Part shown: piece after piece, positions 10,024 to 17,868 of the stretch
Position numbering within the stretch: the first letter of the stretch is position 1
How the letters are laid out: each line of letters begins with the position of its first letter
Assembly: GCF_947495275.1 (NCBI RefSeq)
Contig: NZ_CANLYL010000023.1
Location: 1 to 32,014, forward strand
Direction of reading: 5' to 3'
Origin: an uncultured Roseobacter sp.
GTDB taxonomy: Bacteria > Pseudomonadota > Alphaproteobacteria > Rhodobacterales > Rhodobacteraceae
DNA: 32,014 nucleotides
Made by a program: the position numbers and the translations under genes
The notes under the pieces: generated by a model
The model's input: the letters and a program-made list of their open reading frames with translations, nothing else
Databases searched by the model: none
What the model was told of the DNA's origin: nothing

Positions 10024-11274
10024 CGCCATAAAAGCATCCACCTCTTCCAGAGAGATATACTGGGTCTCTTCAGTGCCGGTTTCGGTAAAGCTCCACATCA
10101 CAGCGGGCGCGGAAACATCGCCGTTATCGTCAAACCGCACGTTCCCGGTCGCCCCTTGGTAAAATACGGTGCCGCCGCCAGCCAAAACCTCTTTTGCCTT
10201 GGAAAAACCAGCAGCGTCAGCGGTGATGGGTGTGCCATTCGGATCCGTGACAGCGGAGACTTTTGCTGCGATTTCCGTGCCTGTTGCGCCGGTGCCAGCC
10301 GCTTCCATGGCCAGCAATCCGATCATTGTCGCGTCATAACTGTTGGAGAGGCCCGGCCCGTTGGGTTCAGAGCCGAATTTGGCCGTATACTGGCTGACAA
10401 AGGCCGAGGCACTTTCACTGCGGGGGGAGGCGGTATCGGTCCCGATGGTATTGCCGAGGTACTGAAGGCCGACATTATCGCGGAACTCATCTGATTTCAG
10501 CGCGTTGGCAACGATCATGTTCTGGGTGCCGCCCAGTGAAAGCCACTCGCGCACGACGGAAGTGCCCTCTTTCGGATAGATCGCCATGTAGAGAGCTTCG
10601 GGATTGCCTTTCAACGCTTCGGTGACCTCCGCGCGGTAGGAGGGTTGTGCATCGTTGATCGCAACTGATCCGGTGACGGAAATGCCCAGGGCTTCGAGGT
10701 CCTTGGCCACCAGTTTTCCGATGTCCTGACCCCAATCGTCATTCTTGTAGAGGATCGCCACGGATTTATATCCCTGATCGCGCGCCACCATGGCCCCTAC
10801 CGCCGCCTGAACGCCACTTGTAGCAAAAGTGCGGTAGAAGAGACCCTTGGTCTTGCCTTCCTGAGACAGGCCGGTGAAGGCCGTGGAAGATGAACAGCAT
10901 GACATCTGCATGACCCCGGCGGGCACCGTGACAGAGGTCAGGATCGGCATTGAAACACCGCTGCTGACCGCTCCAAGCAACATCTGCACACCATCAAGAT
11001 CGACCAGAGCTTTGGCGGCATCCACGCCAACTTTCGGGTCGACCTGGCTGTCGCGCAGGACCATCTCGACTTTGCAGCCAGCAACACCGCCTGCTTCATT
11101 GGCCAGATCGACGGCATATTGCGCTGTTGCCGCAATGGGTTTGCCCCAGTCAACAGAGGTTGGCAGCACGGCACCGATCTTGGTGGTACAGTCCTGCGCC
11201 AGGGCCGCGCCGCCCATCATCATGCCGGTTGTCAGCCCGGCGACCACGCCACGCTTGAAACTCGTCTTAGTCAT
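10012..11274 (-). CDS. Liv-type ABC transporter periplasmic binding protein
   Basis: A 420-aa precursor with a Sec signal peptide: KR, a hydrophobic core, and a likely cut after ALA near residue 26. The mature part is a type I periplasmic-binding fold of the LivJ/LivK/UrtA group, with KIGAVLPTS at the start and SVAILYKNDDWGQ at the domain boundary. The ligand loop, which in LivK-like proteins is usually a serine/threonine-rich stretch, reads SCCSSST here with two adjacent cysteines. It is the last gene of the operon; its ATG overlaps the permease stop by 4 nt. The ligand is unknown. The adjacent aldo/keto reductases suggest a small carbonyl- or amine-related compound rather than a plain branched-chain amino acid, which is inference. 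Confidence 0.88.
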   Translation of the reverse strand: MTKTSFKRGVVAGLTTGMMMGGAALAQDCTTKIGAVLPTSVDWGKPIAATAQYAVDLANEAGGVAGCKVEMVLRDSQVDPKVGVDAAKALVDLDGVQMLLGAVSSGVSMPILTSVTVPAGVMQMSCCSSSTAFTGLSQEGKTKGLFYRTFATSGVQAAVGAMVARDQGYKSVAILYKNDDWGQDIGKLVAKDLEALGISVTGSVAINDAQPSYRAEVTEALKGNPEALYMAIYPKEGTSVVREWLSLGGTQNMIVANALKSDEFRDNVGLQYLGNTIGTDTASPRSESASAFVSQYTAKFGSEPNGPGLSNSYDATMIGLLAMEAAGTGATGTEIAAKVSAVTDPNGTPITADAAGFSKAKEVLAGGGTVFYQGATGNVRFDDNGDVSAPAVMWSFTETGTEETQYISLEEVDAFMASVK

Positions 11275-12248
11275 TCCCGTACTCCCTGTTGTTTTAGATG
11301 TTTGGCGCGACCCGATTGCGAGACCACCAGTTTTTCCTCAAAAAGCCCCTGAGGACGCCAGAGCAACATTCCGACGATCACCACGCCGATCAGGATGAAC
11401 TGAAGCGACCCGGTATAGAGTTGTACCTCCAGTGGCGCAAACCGCGATAGCCCCCAGCCGCTCGCGGTCCAGGCGCCCCAGATCAGAAATGTCCCCATGA
11501 CAGCTCCCTTATTGTTGCCCGCGCCACCGACAATCAGCATTGCCCAGATCTGAAACGTTAGAATTGGCAGCACATCCTGTGGGCTGATGAAGGCATAAAA
11601 TGTCGCATAGAGTCCACCCGCCAGCCCCATGATCACCGAGCCCGCGATGAAGGCAGCCAGTCGGATGCGTGCAGGGTTTTTGCCAAGCGACATGGCAGCG
11701 GTCTCATCCTCACGGATCGCGCGCAGGAGCCGCCCGTAGGGTGAACGGATCAACCGTTCGAGAAAAATGTAGGTGGCGATCAGCAGCCCCAGTACGAAAA
11801 TCAAGAACAGCAGGTTGTAGGTGAACCCATCCCCAAGAGCTTGCCGCAGCGGTCTCTCGAAGCCGCGCAAACCCTTGGCACCGCCAGCAAGGCCCTCGGC
11901 ATTGCGCATCAGGTTCTCGAAGGCGACAGCGACCCCGAAGGTGGCGATGGCCAGGTAGTCATGACGCAAGCGCAATGTCAGAATGCCCACCCCCCAGGCA
12001 AGCAGGCCGGCAATGGCCATGCCGCCCGACAGGGCGATCAGATAAGGCAGCGCAAAGCCTCCCAGATGATCGGCTTGCGGCGTGCCGCCGAGGATCAATG
12101 TGCCGTATCCGCCCGCCCCAAAAAACGCGACGACGCCGCCATTGAAAAGGCCGGTATTGCCCCATTGCAGGTTCAACCCAAGAACAGCAATCGACAGGAT
12201 CGCGGCGACAGTTGCAAAAAAGACCAGATATGACAGCAGCCCGATCAT
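11271..12248 (-). CDS. Liv-type ABC transporter permease (LivM family)
   Basis: A 325-aa inner-membrane permease with about eight to ten hydrophobic segments. The LivM signature is present: NLQWGNTGLFNGG near the N-terminus and LRHDYLAIATFGVAVAFEN in the middle. The cytoplasmic EAA-like loop reads GRLLRAIREDETAAMSLG, which couples to the ATPase subunits. The C-terminal tail LWRPQGLFEEK is typical of the family. It pairs with the LivH-type protein encoded immediately upstream (ATGA overlap) to form the translocation pore of the importer. Confidence 0.92.
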   Translation of the reverse strand: MIGLLSYLVFFATVAAILSIAVLGLNLQWGNTGLFNGGVVAFFGAGGYGTLILGGTPQADHLGGFALPYLIALSGGMAIAGLLAWGVGILTLRLRHDYLAIATFGVAVAFENLMRNAEGLAGGAKGLRGFERPLRQALGDGFTYNLLFLIFVLGLLIATYIFLERLIRSPYGRLLRAIREDETAAMSLGKNPARIRLAAFIAGSVIMGLAGGLYATFYAFISPQDVLPILTFQIWAMLIVGGAGNNKGAVMGTFLIWGAWTASGWGLSRFAPLEVQLYTGSLQFILIGVVIVGMLLWRPQGLFEEKLVVSQSGRAKHLKQQGVRE

Positions 12249-13159
12249 AGCCGCTCCTCGCCAAAAAGCCCGGTCGGACGGACCATCAGCACGGCCAGGA
12301 TGATGAGAAACGGCACGGAGGGGCTGTATCCTGACGGCAGAACGACCAGCGCCAGATTTGAAGCGATGCCTACCAGGAAGCCGCCAAGAACCGCGCCATA
12401 AACGCTGCCGATGCCGCCAACAATCGTGGCTGCAAAAATCGGCAATACCAGATCGCGCCCCAGCACCGGATTGATCTGGTTGCTGAGCCCGTAAAATACC
12501 CCGGCGGCGGCTGCAAGCCCGCCCCCGATGATCCAGATCAACAGGATCATTCGGCTCAGATTAATGCCTGATACCTGTGCCAGCGTCGGGTTTTCGGCGA
12601 CCGCGCGCAATGCATAGCCAAATGTGGTGCGCGACAGGATGAGATGCAGAATGATCATGATGATCAGGGCAGCGACAAGCGAAAAGACCTGATCGGGTTT
12701 GATCAGCAGCAGCGGATCGCGGCTGATGGCCATCGCAAAGACGATGTCCTTGGAATAAAGCTGCGATCCCAGCCCGAATATCAGACCGAGGATGTTGCGG
12801 ATGATCATGGCGACGCCAAAGGACGCAAAGACCATCGAAAGCTCTCCTCCCTTGGCGCGCACGCGGCGAAATATCAGGCGGTCGATCAGTACCGCAGAGG
12901 CACCGGTGATGACCATGGATAGGATGATCGCGAGGGAAAGCGCCCAGGTCAGGCTCAGCGGGCCAATGGCACTGCCAAGTGCCGGATAGATGACTTCGAA
13001 AAGACCATCGAACACGAGCGCCGAATACGCACCAATCGACAAGAGTTCGGCGTGGCTGAAATTCGCGAACCGCAGCATGTGCATCGCCATGGTCAGCCCG
13101 ATTGCGCCCAATGAGAGGATAGACCCAACAAGAACACCATCGACCAGATTCTGGATCAT
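12245..13159 (-). CDS. Liv-type ABC transporter permease (LivH family)
   Basis: A 304-aa inner-membrane permease. The family pattern is clear: LVDGVLVGSILSLGAIGLTM at the N-terminus, FANFSHAEL, the cytoplasmic coupling loop FGYALRAVAENPTLAQVSGI, and IVGGIGSVYGAVLGG near the C-terminus. About eight membrane segments are visible. Start and stop both overlap the adjacent genes by 4 nt, which implies tight translational coupling and a fixed subunit ratio. Subfamily assignment is secure; the transported compound is not. Confidence 0.92.
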   Translation of the reverse strand: MIQNLVDGVLVGSILSLGAIGLTMAMHMLRFANFSHAELLSIGAYSALVFDGLFEVIYPALGSAIGPLSLTWALSLAIILSMVITGASAVLIDRLIFRRVRAKGGELSMVFASFGVAMIIRNILGLIFGLGSQLYSKDIVFAMAISRDPLLLIKPDQVFSLVAALIIMIILHLILSRTTFGYALRAVAENPTLAQVSGINLSRMILLIWIIGGGLAAAAGVFYGLSNQINPVLGRDLVLPIFAATIVGGIGSVYGAVLGGFLVGIASNLALVVLPSGYSPSVPFLIILAVLMVRPTGLFGEERL

Positions 13160-13884
13160 GTCGGTGCCATGCGTTTGCCGCCCAGATAGATTTGTCCAAC
13201 GACCGGATCGCTCAGCAGATCAGCGGCGGGGCCGTCGATCTGGTTGCGGCCATCCGCCAGAATGTAGCAATGATCAGCCAGACGGAGCGCCTGTTTGACA
13301 TTTTGTTCGACCAGCAGAATTGTCACACCGCGTTGCGCCAGTACGTGGGCGTGTTCGAGCACCTCTTCGGCGGCTTTGGGGGACAGGCCAGCGGAAGGTT
13401 CGTCCATCAGGATAAGGGAGGGGTCGATCGCGAGCGCCATGGCGATGGCCAGGAACTGACGTTGACCACCGGAAAGCGATCCGGCCCTTTCGCGTTGTTT
13501 TTGAGCCAACGGTGGAAATTGCTGAAACAACCTGTCAAGCCGCGCCGGGCCCTCGGGTCCCGCATTCCGCAGCACCAGTTCAAGGTTTTGCCGAATGGTG
13601 AGGCTTCGGAAAACATTGTCTGTCTGAGGAATATAAGCGACGCCCAGACCGCCCATCTGATCGGGGCGTGGATTGGTGATGTTGGCGCCGTTTAACACGA
13701 CATGGCCCTCGGTCGCTGGAACAAGGCCGCTTACCGCCTTGATCAGCGTGGATTTTCCCGCACCGTTTGGGCCGATGATCACGGTGATCTTGCCTTTTTG
13801 CGCGCTCAGTGACACGTCCCTGAGGACTGGCAAATCGGGAATGTAGCCTGCGACGATGCCGCTCACTTGAAGCGTTTCAGACAT
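13156..13884 (-). CDS. Liv-type ABC transporter ATPase (LivF family)
   Basis: A 242-aa ATP-binding subunit. Walker A is GPNGAGKST (residues 38-46), the signature is LSGGQRQ, Walker B LILMDEPSAG, and the switch region LLVEQNVKQAL. The ATG at 13884 is chosen because it begins MSETLQVSG, the normal LivF N-terminus, and overlaps the stop of the LivG-type gene by 8 nt. The frame extends to 13980 but that extension lies within the LivG coding region and shows no family sequence. With the LivG-type protein it powers uptake through the LivHM-type pore. Confidence 0.92.
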   Translation of the reverse strand: MSETLQVSGIVAGYIPDLPVLRDVSLSAQKGKITVIIGPNGAGKSTLIKAVSGLVPATEGHVVLNGANITNPRPDQMGGLGVAYIPQTDNVFRSLTIRQNLELVLRNAGPEGPARLDRLFQQFPPLAQKQRERAGSLSGGQRQFLAIAMALAIDPSLILMDEPSAGLSPKAAEEVLEHAHVLAQRGVTILLVEQNVKQALRLADHCYILADGRNQIDGPAADLLSDPVVGQIYLGGKRMAPT

Positions 13885-14656
13885 CTGCCTGCGCTCCGAG
13901 ATAGGCATCAAGAAGGATCGGATTGACTTGGGCCTCTTGCGCTGTGCCTTGAAACACCACCTTTCCTTCGGCAAGTGCAATGACCGGATCGCAATGCTTC
14001 ATCACGAAATCCATGTCGTGCTCGATGATCAGAAAGGTTTTGCCCGCATCGTTCAGTTCTTCGATTTTTTCGATAAGCACACGGGTCAACGACGGATTAA
14101 CGCCTGCGGCTGGTTCATCCAGCAGGATCAATTGAGGATCGGCCATCAACACCCGGGCCAGTTCGAGCAGTTTTTTCTGCCCGCCCGAAATCTGCCCCGC
14201 TGCCTGATCCGCGAGCGCGTCGAGCGTGACGAATTTCAGTACCTCCATGGCCCGGGCATGAATGGCCTGCTCCTGGTTGCGCATTTCGCGCGACCGCAGG
14301 AAGGGGCCGGAGAGACGTTCACCAATCTGAGCCAAAGGTGCCAACATGACGTTTTCCAGAACGCTCATTCGGGAAAAGGGGCGGGGGATCTGAAATGTGC
14401 GTCCCAACCCAAGTTCAAAAAGCCTATCCGGCGACATGCAAGTCACATCTTTGCCGCGGAAGCTGATGCTGCCGCTGCTGGGCGGTAGCATACCGGTTAG
14501 AACGTTGAAAAGCGTGGTTTTCCCGGCACCATTCGGGCCGATCAACCCAGTGATGCTGCCGCCCGAGATGTCGAGGGAAACGCCATCAACCGCGCGAAAG
14601 GTGCCAAAGTCCCGCGTTATATTACTGACGGACAGGATCGGCTCAACCATCAGCAC
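13877..14656 (-). CDS. Liv-type ABC transporter ATPase (LivG family)
   Basis: A 259-aa ATP-binding subunit. Walker A is GPNGAGKTT (residues 40-48), a family-specific LGRTFQIPRPF follows, the signature is ISGGQKKLLELAR, Walker B LILLDEPAAGVNP, and the switch histidine lies in IIEHDMDFVM. The GTG at 14656 has AAGG at a 6-nt spacing and is kept; the ATG at 14650 is the alternative and loses two residues. Either start lies inside the 3' end of the aldo/keto reductase gene (14-nt or 8-nt overlap), which places the reductase in the transport operon. Confidence 0.92.
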   Translation of the reverse strand: MLMVEPILSVSNITRDFGTFRAVDGVSLDISGGSITGLIGPNGAGKTTLFNVLTGMLPPSSGSISFRGKDVTCMSPDRLFELGLGRTFQIPRPFSRMSVLENVMLAPLAQIGERLSGPFLRSREMRNQEQAIHARAMEVLKFVTLDALADQAAGQISGGQKKLLELARVLMADPQLILLDEPAAGVNPSLTRVLIEKIEELNDAGKTFLIIEHDMDFVMKHCDPVIALAEGKVVFQGTAQEAQVNPILLDAYLGAQADV

Positions 14657-15722
14657 CCAGAACCTTGTCGTCAGGTTTGGTGTTGAGATTGTATTTCATG
14701 ATGCGGCCATGGCGGCTGGTGCGGTCGCTTTCCAGAGAATAAACATCGCCATTCGGTCCATCCGCCCTCTTGAGCACGTCGTCTAGCTCCCGGTGGTCGT
14801 CCTCGTTCAGAACCAACTCAAAGACCTGTAGGGTTTGTGGCAAATGCCGCGCATAGCGTGCCCCGACAATACCGGCCGCGACCTGGTGCTGGTCCAGCAC
14901 CCACCGGGTCGCGACAGCGCTCAAGGAGACGTTGTACCGGTCGCCCACGGTTTTCAGCGCCCGCAACAGCTGCTGAAACCGGTTCCAAGGCCCAAATTCG
15001 TCGATGATCAGCCGGTATTTCACCAAGGATCGGTTGGCGAACTCAAAGCCGGGATCGGGTTTGCCCAGCCAATGTTCGGTCAGGAAGCCGCCCGCGAGCG
15101 TCCCGTAACAGAGCAACTGAACATCATGTGCCGCAGCCCAGTCGGTCAGGCCATTTGCGGGCCGTCGGTCAAGCAGGGAATATTGCACCTGTGCGGCGGC
15201 GATATCAAATCCGGCATCCAGAAAGGGCTGTATTTGCTGGCGGTCCCAGTTGTTGATGCCGAGATTGCGAATTTTACCCTTGCGCTGAAGGTCTTTGAGA
15301 ATGCTCAAACCGGCAAGAGGATCTCCGCGGTCAAGGTCCCACCAGTAGAATTGGACAAGATCGAGTTCATCCACCTGCAACCGCTTAAGGGAGCGGTCAA
15401 TGATGGCCTCGACCTCACTTGCGCGCAAATCATGCAGACGTTCGAGGTCAGGGACTAGTTTGGTGTGCACACAGACGCGATTGGCCACCGATGCGCCGCG
15501 CCGCTGCCGCAGATCAGCGATAAAATTGCCAATCATCTCTTCGACACCGACATAGATATCGGCGCAATCAAAAGTCGTGACGCCTGCGTCCACGAAGGCT
15601 TCCATATCCCGTATTGCAGCACTCCGGTCGACGGCGCCGTGATCGCCCGCAAGCTGCCAGCCACCCTTGATGACACGGGAGATGCGATGATCAGGGCGCA
15701 GTTCGACTGTCTCAACGGTCAT
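14643..15722 (-). CDS. Aldo/keto reductase with a substituted catalytic histidine
   Basis: A 359-aa (alpha/beta)8-barrel aldo/keto reductase, NAD(P)-dependent by family. Of the usual tetrad, D52 and Y57 (FDCADIY) and K88 (VHTKL) are present. The histidine position in the DL..xHW segment is a tyrosine (LVQFYWWDL, Y126). The ATG at 15722 is chosen because it overlaps the stop of the upstream small gene (ATGA) and begins the family sequence. It resembles the divergently encoded reductase over its whole length (shared YGTLAGGFL, VATRWVL, GAR segments), so the two are paralogues. Loss of the histidine suggests altered substrate polarity or a reaction other than simple carbonyl reduction. Its place first among the transporter genes implies that it acts on the imported compound. 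Confidence 0.85.
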   Translation of the reverse strand: MTVETVELRPDHRISRVIKGGWQLAGDHGAVDRSAAIRDMEAFVDAGVTTFDCADIYVGVEEMIGNFIADLRQRRGASVANRVCVHTKLVPDLERLHDLRASEVEAIIDRSLKRLQVDELDLVQFYWWDLDRGDPLAGLSILKDLQRKGKIRNLGINNWDRQQIQPFLDAGFDIAAAQVQYSLLDRRPANGLTDWAAAHDVQLLCYGTLAGGFLTEHWLGKPDPGFEFANRSLVKYRLIIDEFGPWNRFQQLLRALKTVGDRYNVSLSAVATRWVLDQHQVAAGIVGARYARHLPQTLQVFELVLNEDDHRELDDVLKRADGPNGDVYSLESDRTSRHGRIMKYNLNTKPDDKVLGADG

Positions 15723-16099
15723 GTGGCGTCTTTTTCCTGCCAATAGGGGATGCCTCGATGCTCTGGCAGGCCGGTTGTCCCCGCATGGGTGAACCACCGC
15801 TTTTTACCCCGGGTGACACGAAACCTGCCGCCGCAATTAGGGTCAGGGCAGGCAATCTCCGCATCTGTGCTCATCCAATCGTGTGGGTCGGTCTCGCGCT
15901 GTTTGGCTGGTAAAAGCGGCAGCAGGCCCGACAGCGCATACATTGATATCTCAGTTTGATCGTCAAAGATCAGCAGTTCTCCTTCGACACGAAAAGCCTC
16001 GCCCTCAACGTGGCGGCAGACCGGCGTGCGCCCTCCGAGGACTGTCTCAACGCGCAAATCGTAAAGCCAGAATCCATCGGCTTCGTGGTCTCCCTGCAT
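15719..16099 (-). CDS. Small TIGR04076-like protein
   Basis: A 126-aa protein, first gene of the Liv-type operon. The pattern of a short beta-rich N-terminal half, a YALSGLLPLLPA helix, and a CPDPNCGGRFRV segment resembles the uncharacterised TIGR04076 family, which is my recognition rather than a search result. Cysteines are C30, C86 and C91 (approximate numbering), few enough that a metal site is only a guess. The ATG at 16099 has AGGTGG at a 6-nt spacing; a TTG at 16105 is the alternative. The stop overlaps the reductase start (ATGA). Function is unknown; conserved linkage with aldo/keto reductases would be worth testing. Confidence 0.7.
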   Translation of the reverse strand: MQGDHEADGFWLYDLRVETVLGGRTPVCRHVEGEAFRVEGELLIFDDQTEISMYALSGLLPLLPAKQRETDPHDWMSTDAEIACPDPNCGGRFRVTRGKKRWFTHAGTTGLPEHRGIPYWQEKDAT

Positions 16100-16270
16100 G
16101 GCCAACCCACCTAAGCCTTTCTCATATCAGGTCAATAAATCTTTTTGTTTGTATATTGTTGCGGGGTTCCGTCAGCGGTGTCAATCGGTTCTGATCGGTG
16201 AATGGGGGGTAATCTGGTCTACCCGCAATGGACAGTGATCACCCGCTCGCCTAGACAGAATGTTCATGTC

Positions 16271-17767
16271 ATGACCCAGGACGGACCGACCCAAATGCCA
16301 ACCCCAGATCGATACTCACTGAGCAACAAACTGACAATCAGCCGGGCGCTGGTCGGGCTTTGGCAGGTGGCGGATATCGAGAAAGAGGGCGAGATCATCG
16401 ACCCGGAAGAGGGTGCAACCCATCTGGCAGACTATGCTCAGGCTGGGTTCAACACATTCGACATGGCCGACCACTATGGCAGCGCAGAACGGATAGCAGG
16501 GGCCTTACTGCAACGTCGCGATGCCGCGACCGGGCGCCCTGTGATCTGCACGAAATGGTGCCCCAAACCGGGGCCCATGACCGAAGAGGTCGTGCGCGCC
16601 GGGGTCATGGAACGATTGGAGCGTTTGGAGTCTGACAAGGTGGATTTGTTGCAGTTTCATTGGTGGAGCTTCGAACATCCGGCGTGGCTTGATGCGCTGC
16701 ACCAGATGGCAAAACTGCGCGAAGAGGGTCTGATTGGCGAAATCGGCGTTACGAATTTTGATGCGGCGCATTTGCATCTGGCTTTGATGGACGGCATCCC
16801 GCTGGTCAGCAATCAGGTGCCGTTTTCGCTGCTTGACCGACGCGCCGCCGGACCTTTGTCCGACCTTTGCGCAAAGTCTGATGTGCGCTTGTTGGCCTAT
16901 GGGACGCTGGCGGGCGGCTTTTTGTCGGAACGTTGGATTGATCAACCCGAGCCTGCGGCGATTTCGGACTGGAGCAAGATGAAGTACAAGCGCTTCATTG
17001 AGACAGCCGGCGGCTGGGAAGTGCATCAGACCCTTCTGAGGGTCGCGGCAAAAATTGCCCAAAAGCACGGGGTATCCATATCCAACGTGGCCACGCGGTG
17101 GGTGCTGGAACATGCGGCTGTCGCAGGTGTCATTATCGGCGCGCGTCTGGGCGAAGACCAGCACCGAGATGATAACCTGAGATTGTTCCAGTTCGCTCTG
17201 GACTCCGAGGATCACGCAGCACTTGATGCCGTGTTTGAGGAGACCACACCGTTGCCGGGTGATTGCGGGGACGAGTATCGAAAACCGCCGTTTTTGACCG
17301 CCTCCGGGGATTTGAGCCACCATCTGGATGAAATGCCAAAGGCGTTTGAGGTGCAGCCTGTGCCGGGACGCCCGGATGAGGCAAGGGTGCTGACGGGCAG
17401 CCTGTGGGAAGACATTGCGGGCTATTGCCGCGCCCGGCGGATTGGGGATCGCATTCTGGTTTCGGGCACCACGGCGACGGCGGGGCTTGACCGGTCGGTC
17501 GCGCCCGGCGACGCAGAGGCCCAAACCACGTTTATTCTCGACAAGATCGCCGCCGCGCTCACAGCGCTGGGGGCATCCATGGATGATGTGATAAGAACCC
17601 GCGTTTATCTGACCGATGCCGATGACGTCACCGCAGTCTCGCGCGCGCACGGGCGTGTTTTCGGGGAAATAAAACCCGCCAATACCCTATTGGAAATTGC
17701 CAGGCTGATCGGGGATTACAAAGTGGAAATCGAGGCGGAAGCCCTCATCAGAAGCAGATCATCCTGA
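16271..17767 (+). CDS. Aldo/keto reductase fused to a C-terminal Rid (YjgF) domain
   Basis: A two-domain protein of 498 aa from the ATG at 16271. The N-terminal barrel (about 15-350) keeps the full aldo/keto reductase tetrad: D64 and Y69 (FDMADHY), K95 (CTKW) and H130 (LLQFHWW). The C-terminal part (about 385-498) is a Rid domain, with ILVSGTTATAG, IRTRVYLTDADD and VEIEAEALI. The arginine that RidA uses for imine hydrolysis (PAR motif) is asparagine here (KPANT, N471), so it is probably not a canonical enamine/imine deaminase. The start is uncertain: ATGs at 16202 and 16295 are in frame, none has a strong ribosome site, and family sequence begins near YSLSNK just after 16295. The gene diverges from the Liv-type operon, whose first reductase is its paralogue. 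Confidence 0.85.
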   Translation: MTQDGPTQMPTPDRYSLSNKLTISRALVGLWQVADIEKEGEIIDPEEGATHLADYAQAGFNTFDMADHYGSAERIAGALLQRRDAATGRPVICTKWCPKPGPMTEEVVRAGVMERLERLESDKVDLLQFHWWSFEHPAWLDALHQMAKLREEGLIGEIGVTNFDAAHLHLALMDGIPLVSNQVPFSLLDRRAAGPLSDLCAKSDVRLLAYGTLAGGFLSERWIDQPEPAAISDWSKMKYKRFIETAGGWEVHQTLLRVAAKIAQKHGVSISNVATRWVLEHAAVAGVIIGARLGEDQHRDDNLRLFQFALDSEDHAALDAVFEETTPLPGDCGDEYRKPPFLTASGDLSHHLDEMPKAFEVQPVPGRPDEARVLTGSLWEDIAGYCRARRIGDRILVSGTTATAGLDRSVAPGDAEAQTTFILDKIAAALTALGASMDDVIRTRVYLTDADDVTAVSRAHGRVFGEIKPANTLLEIARLIGDYKVEIEAEALIRSRSS

Positions 17768-17868
17768 GCTTGATCCCACAAGGCCCGATGTTGATCTGCC
17801 CTGATGTGCAATGATCGAAGCTGGGGGTCATATGATCTGAAACCCGACAAGGGCCCTTCAAACGGGGA

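Noticed and set aside
10012..14656. Plain branched-chain amino acid importer (LivKHMGF)
   Set aside because: The family is right, but the unusual binding loop and the coupled aldo/keto reductase make that substrate doubtful, so no liv gene symbols were assigned.
17849..17858. AAGGGCCCTT palindrome between the reductase-Rid gene and the deaminase gene
   Set aside because: No loop, no T-tract and too short to call a terminator or operator.
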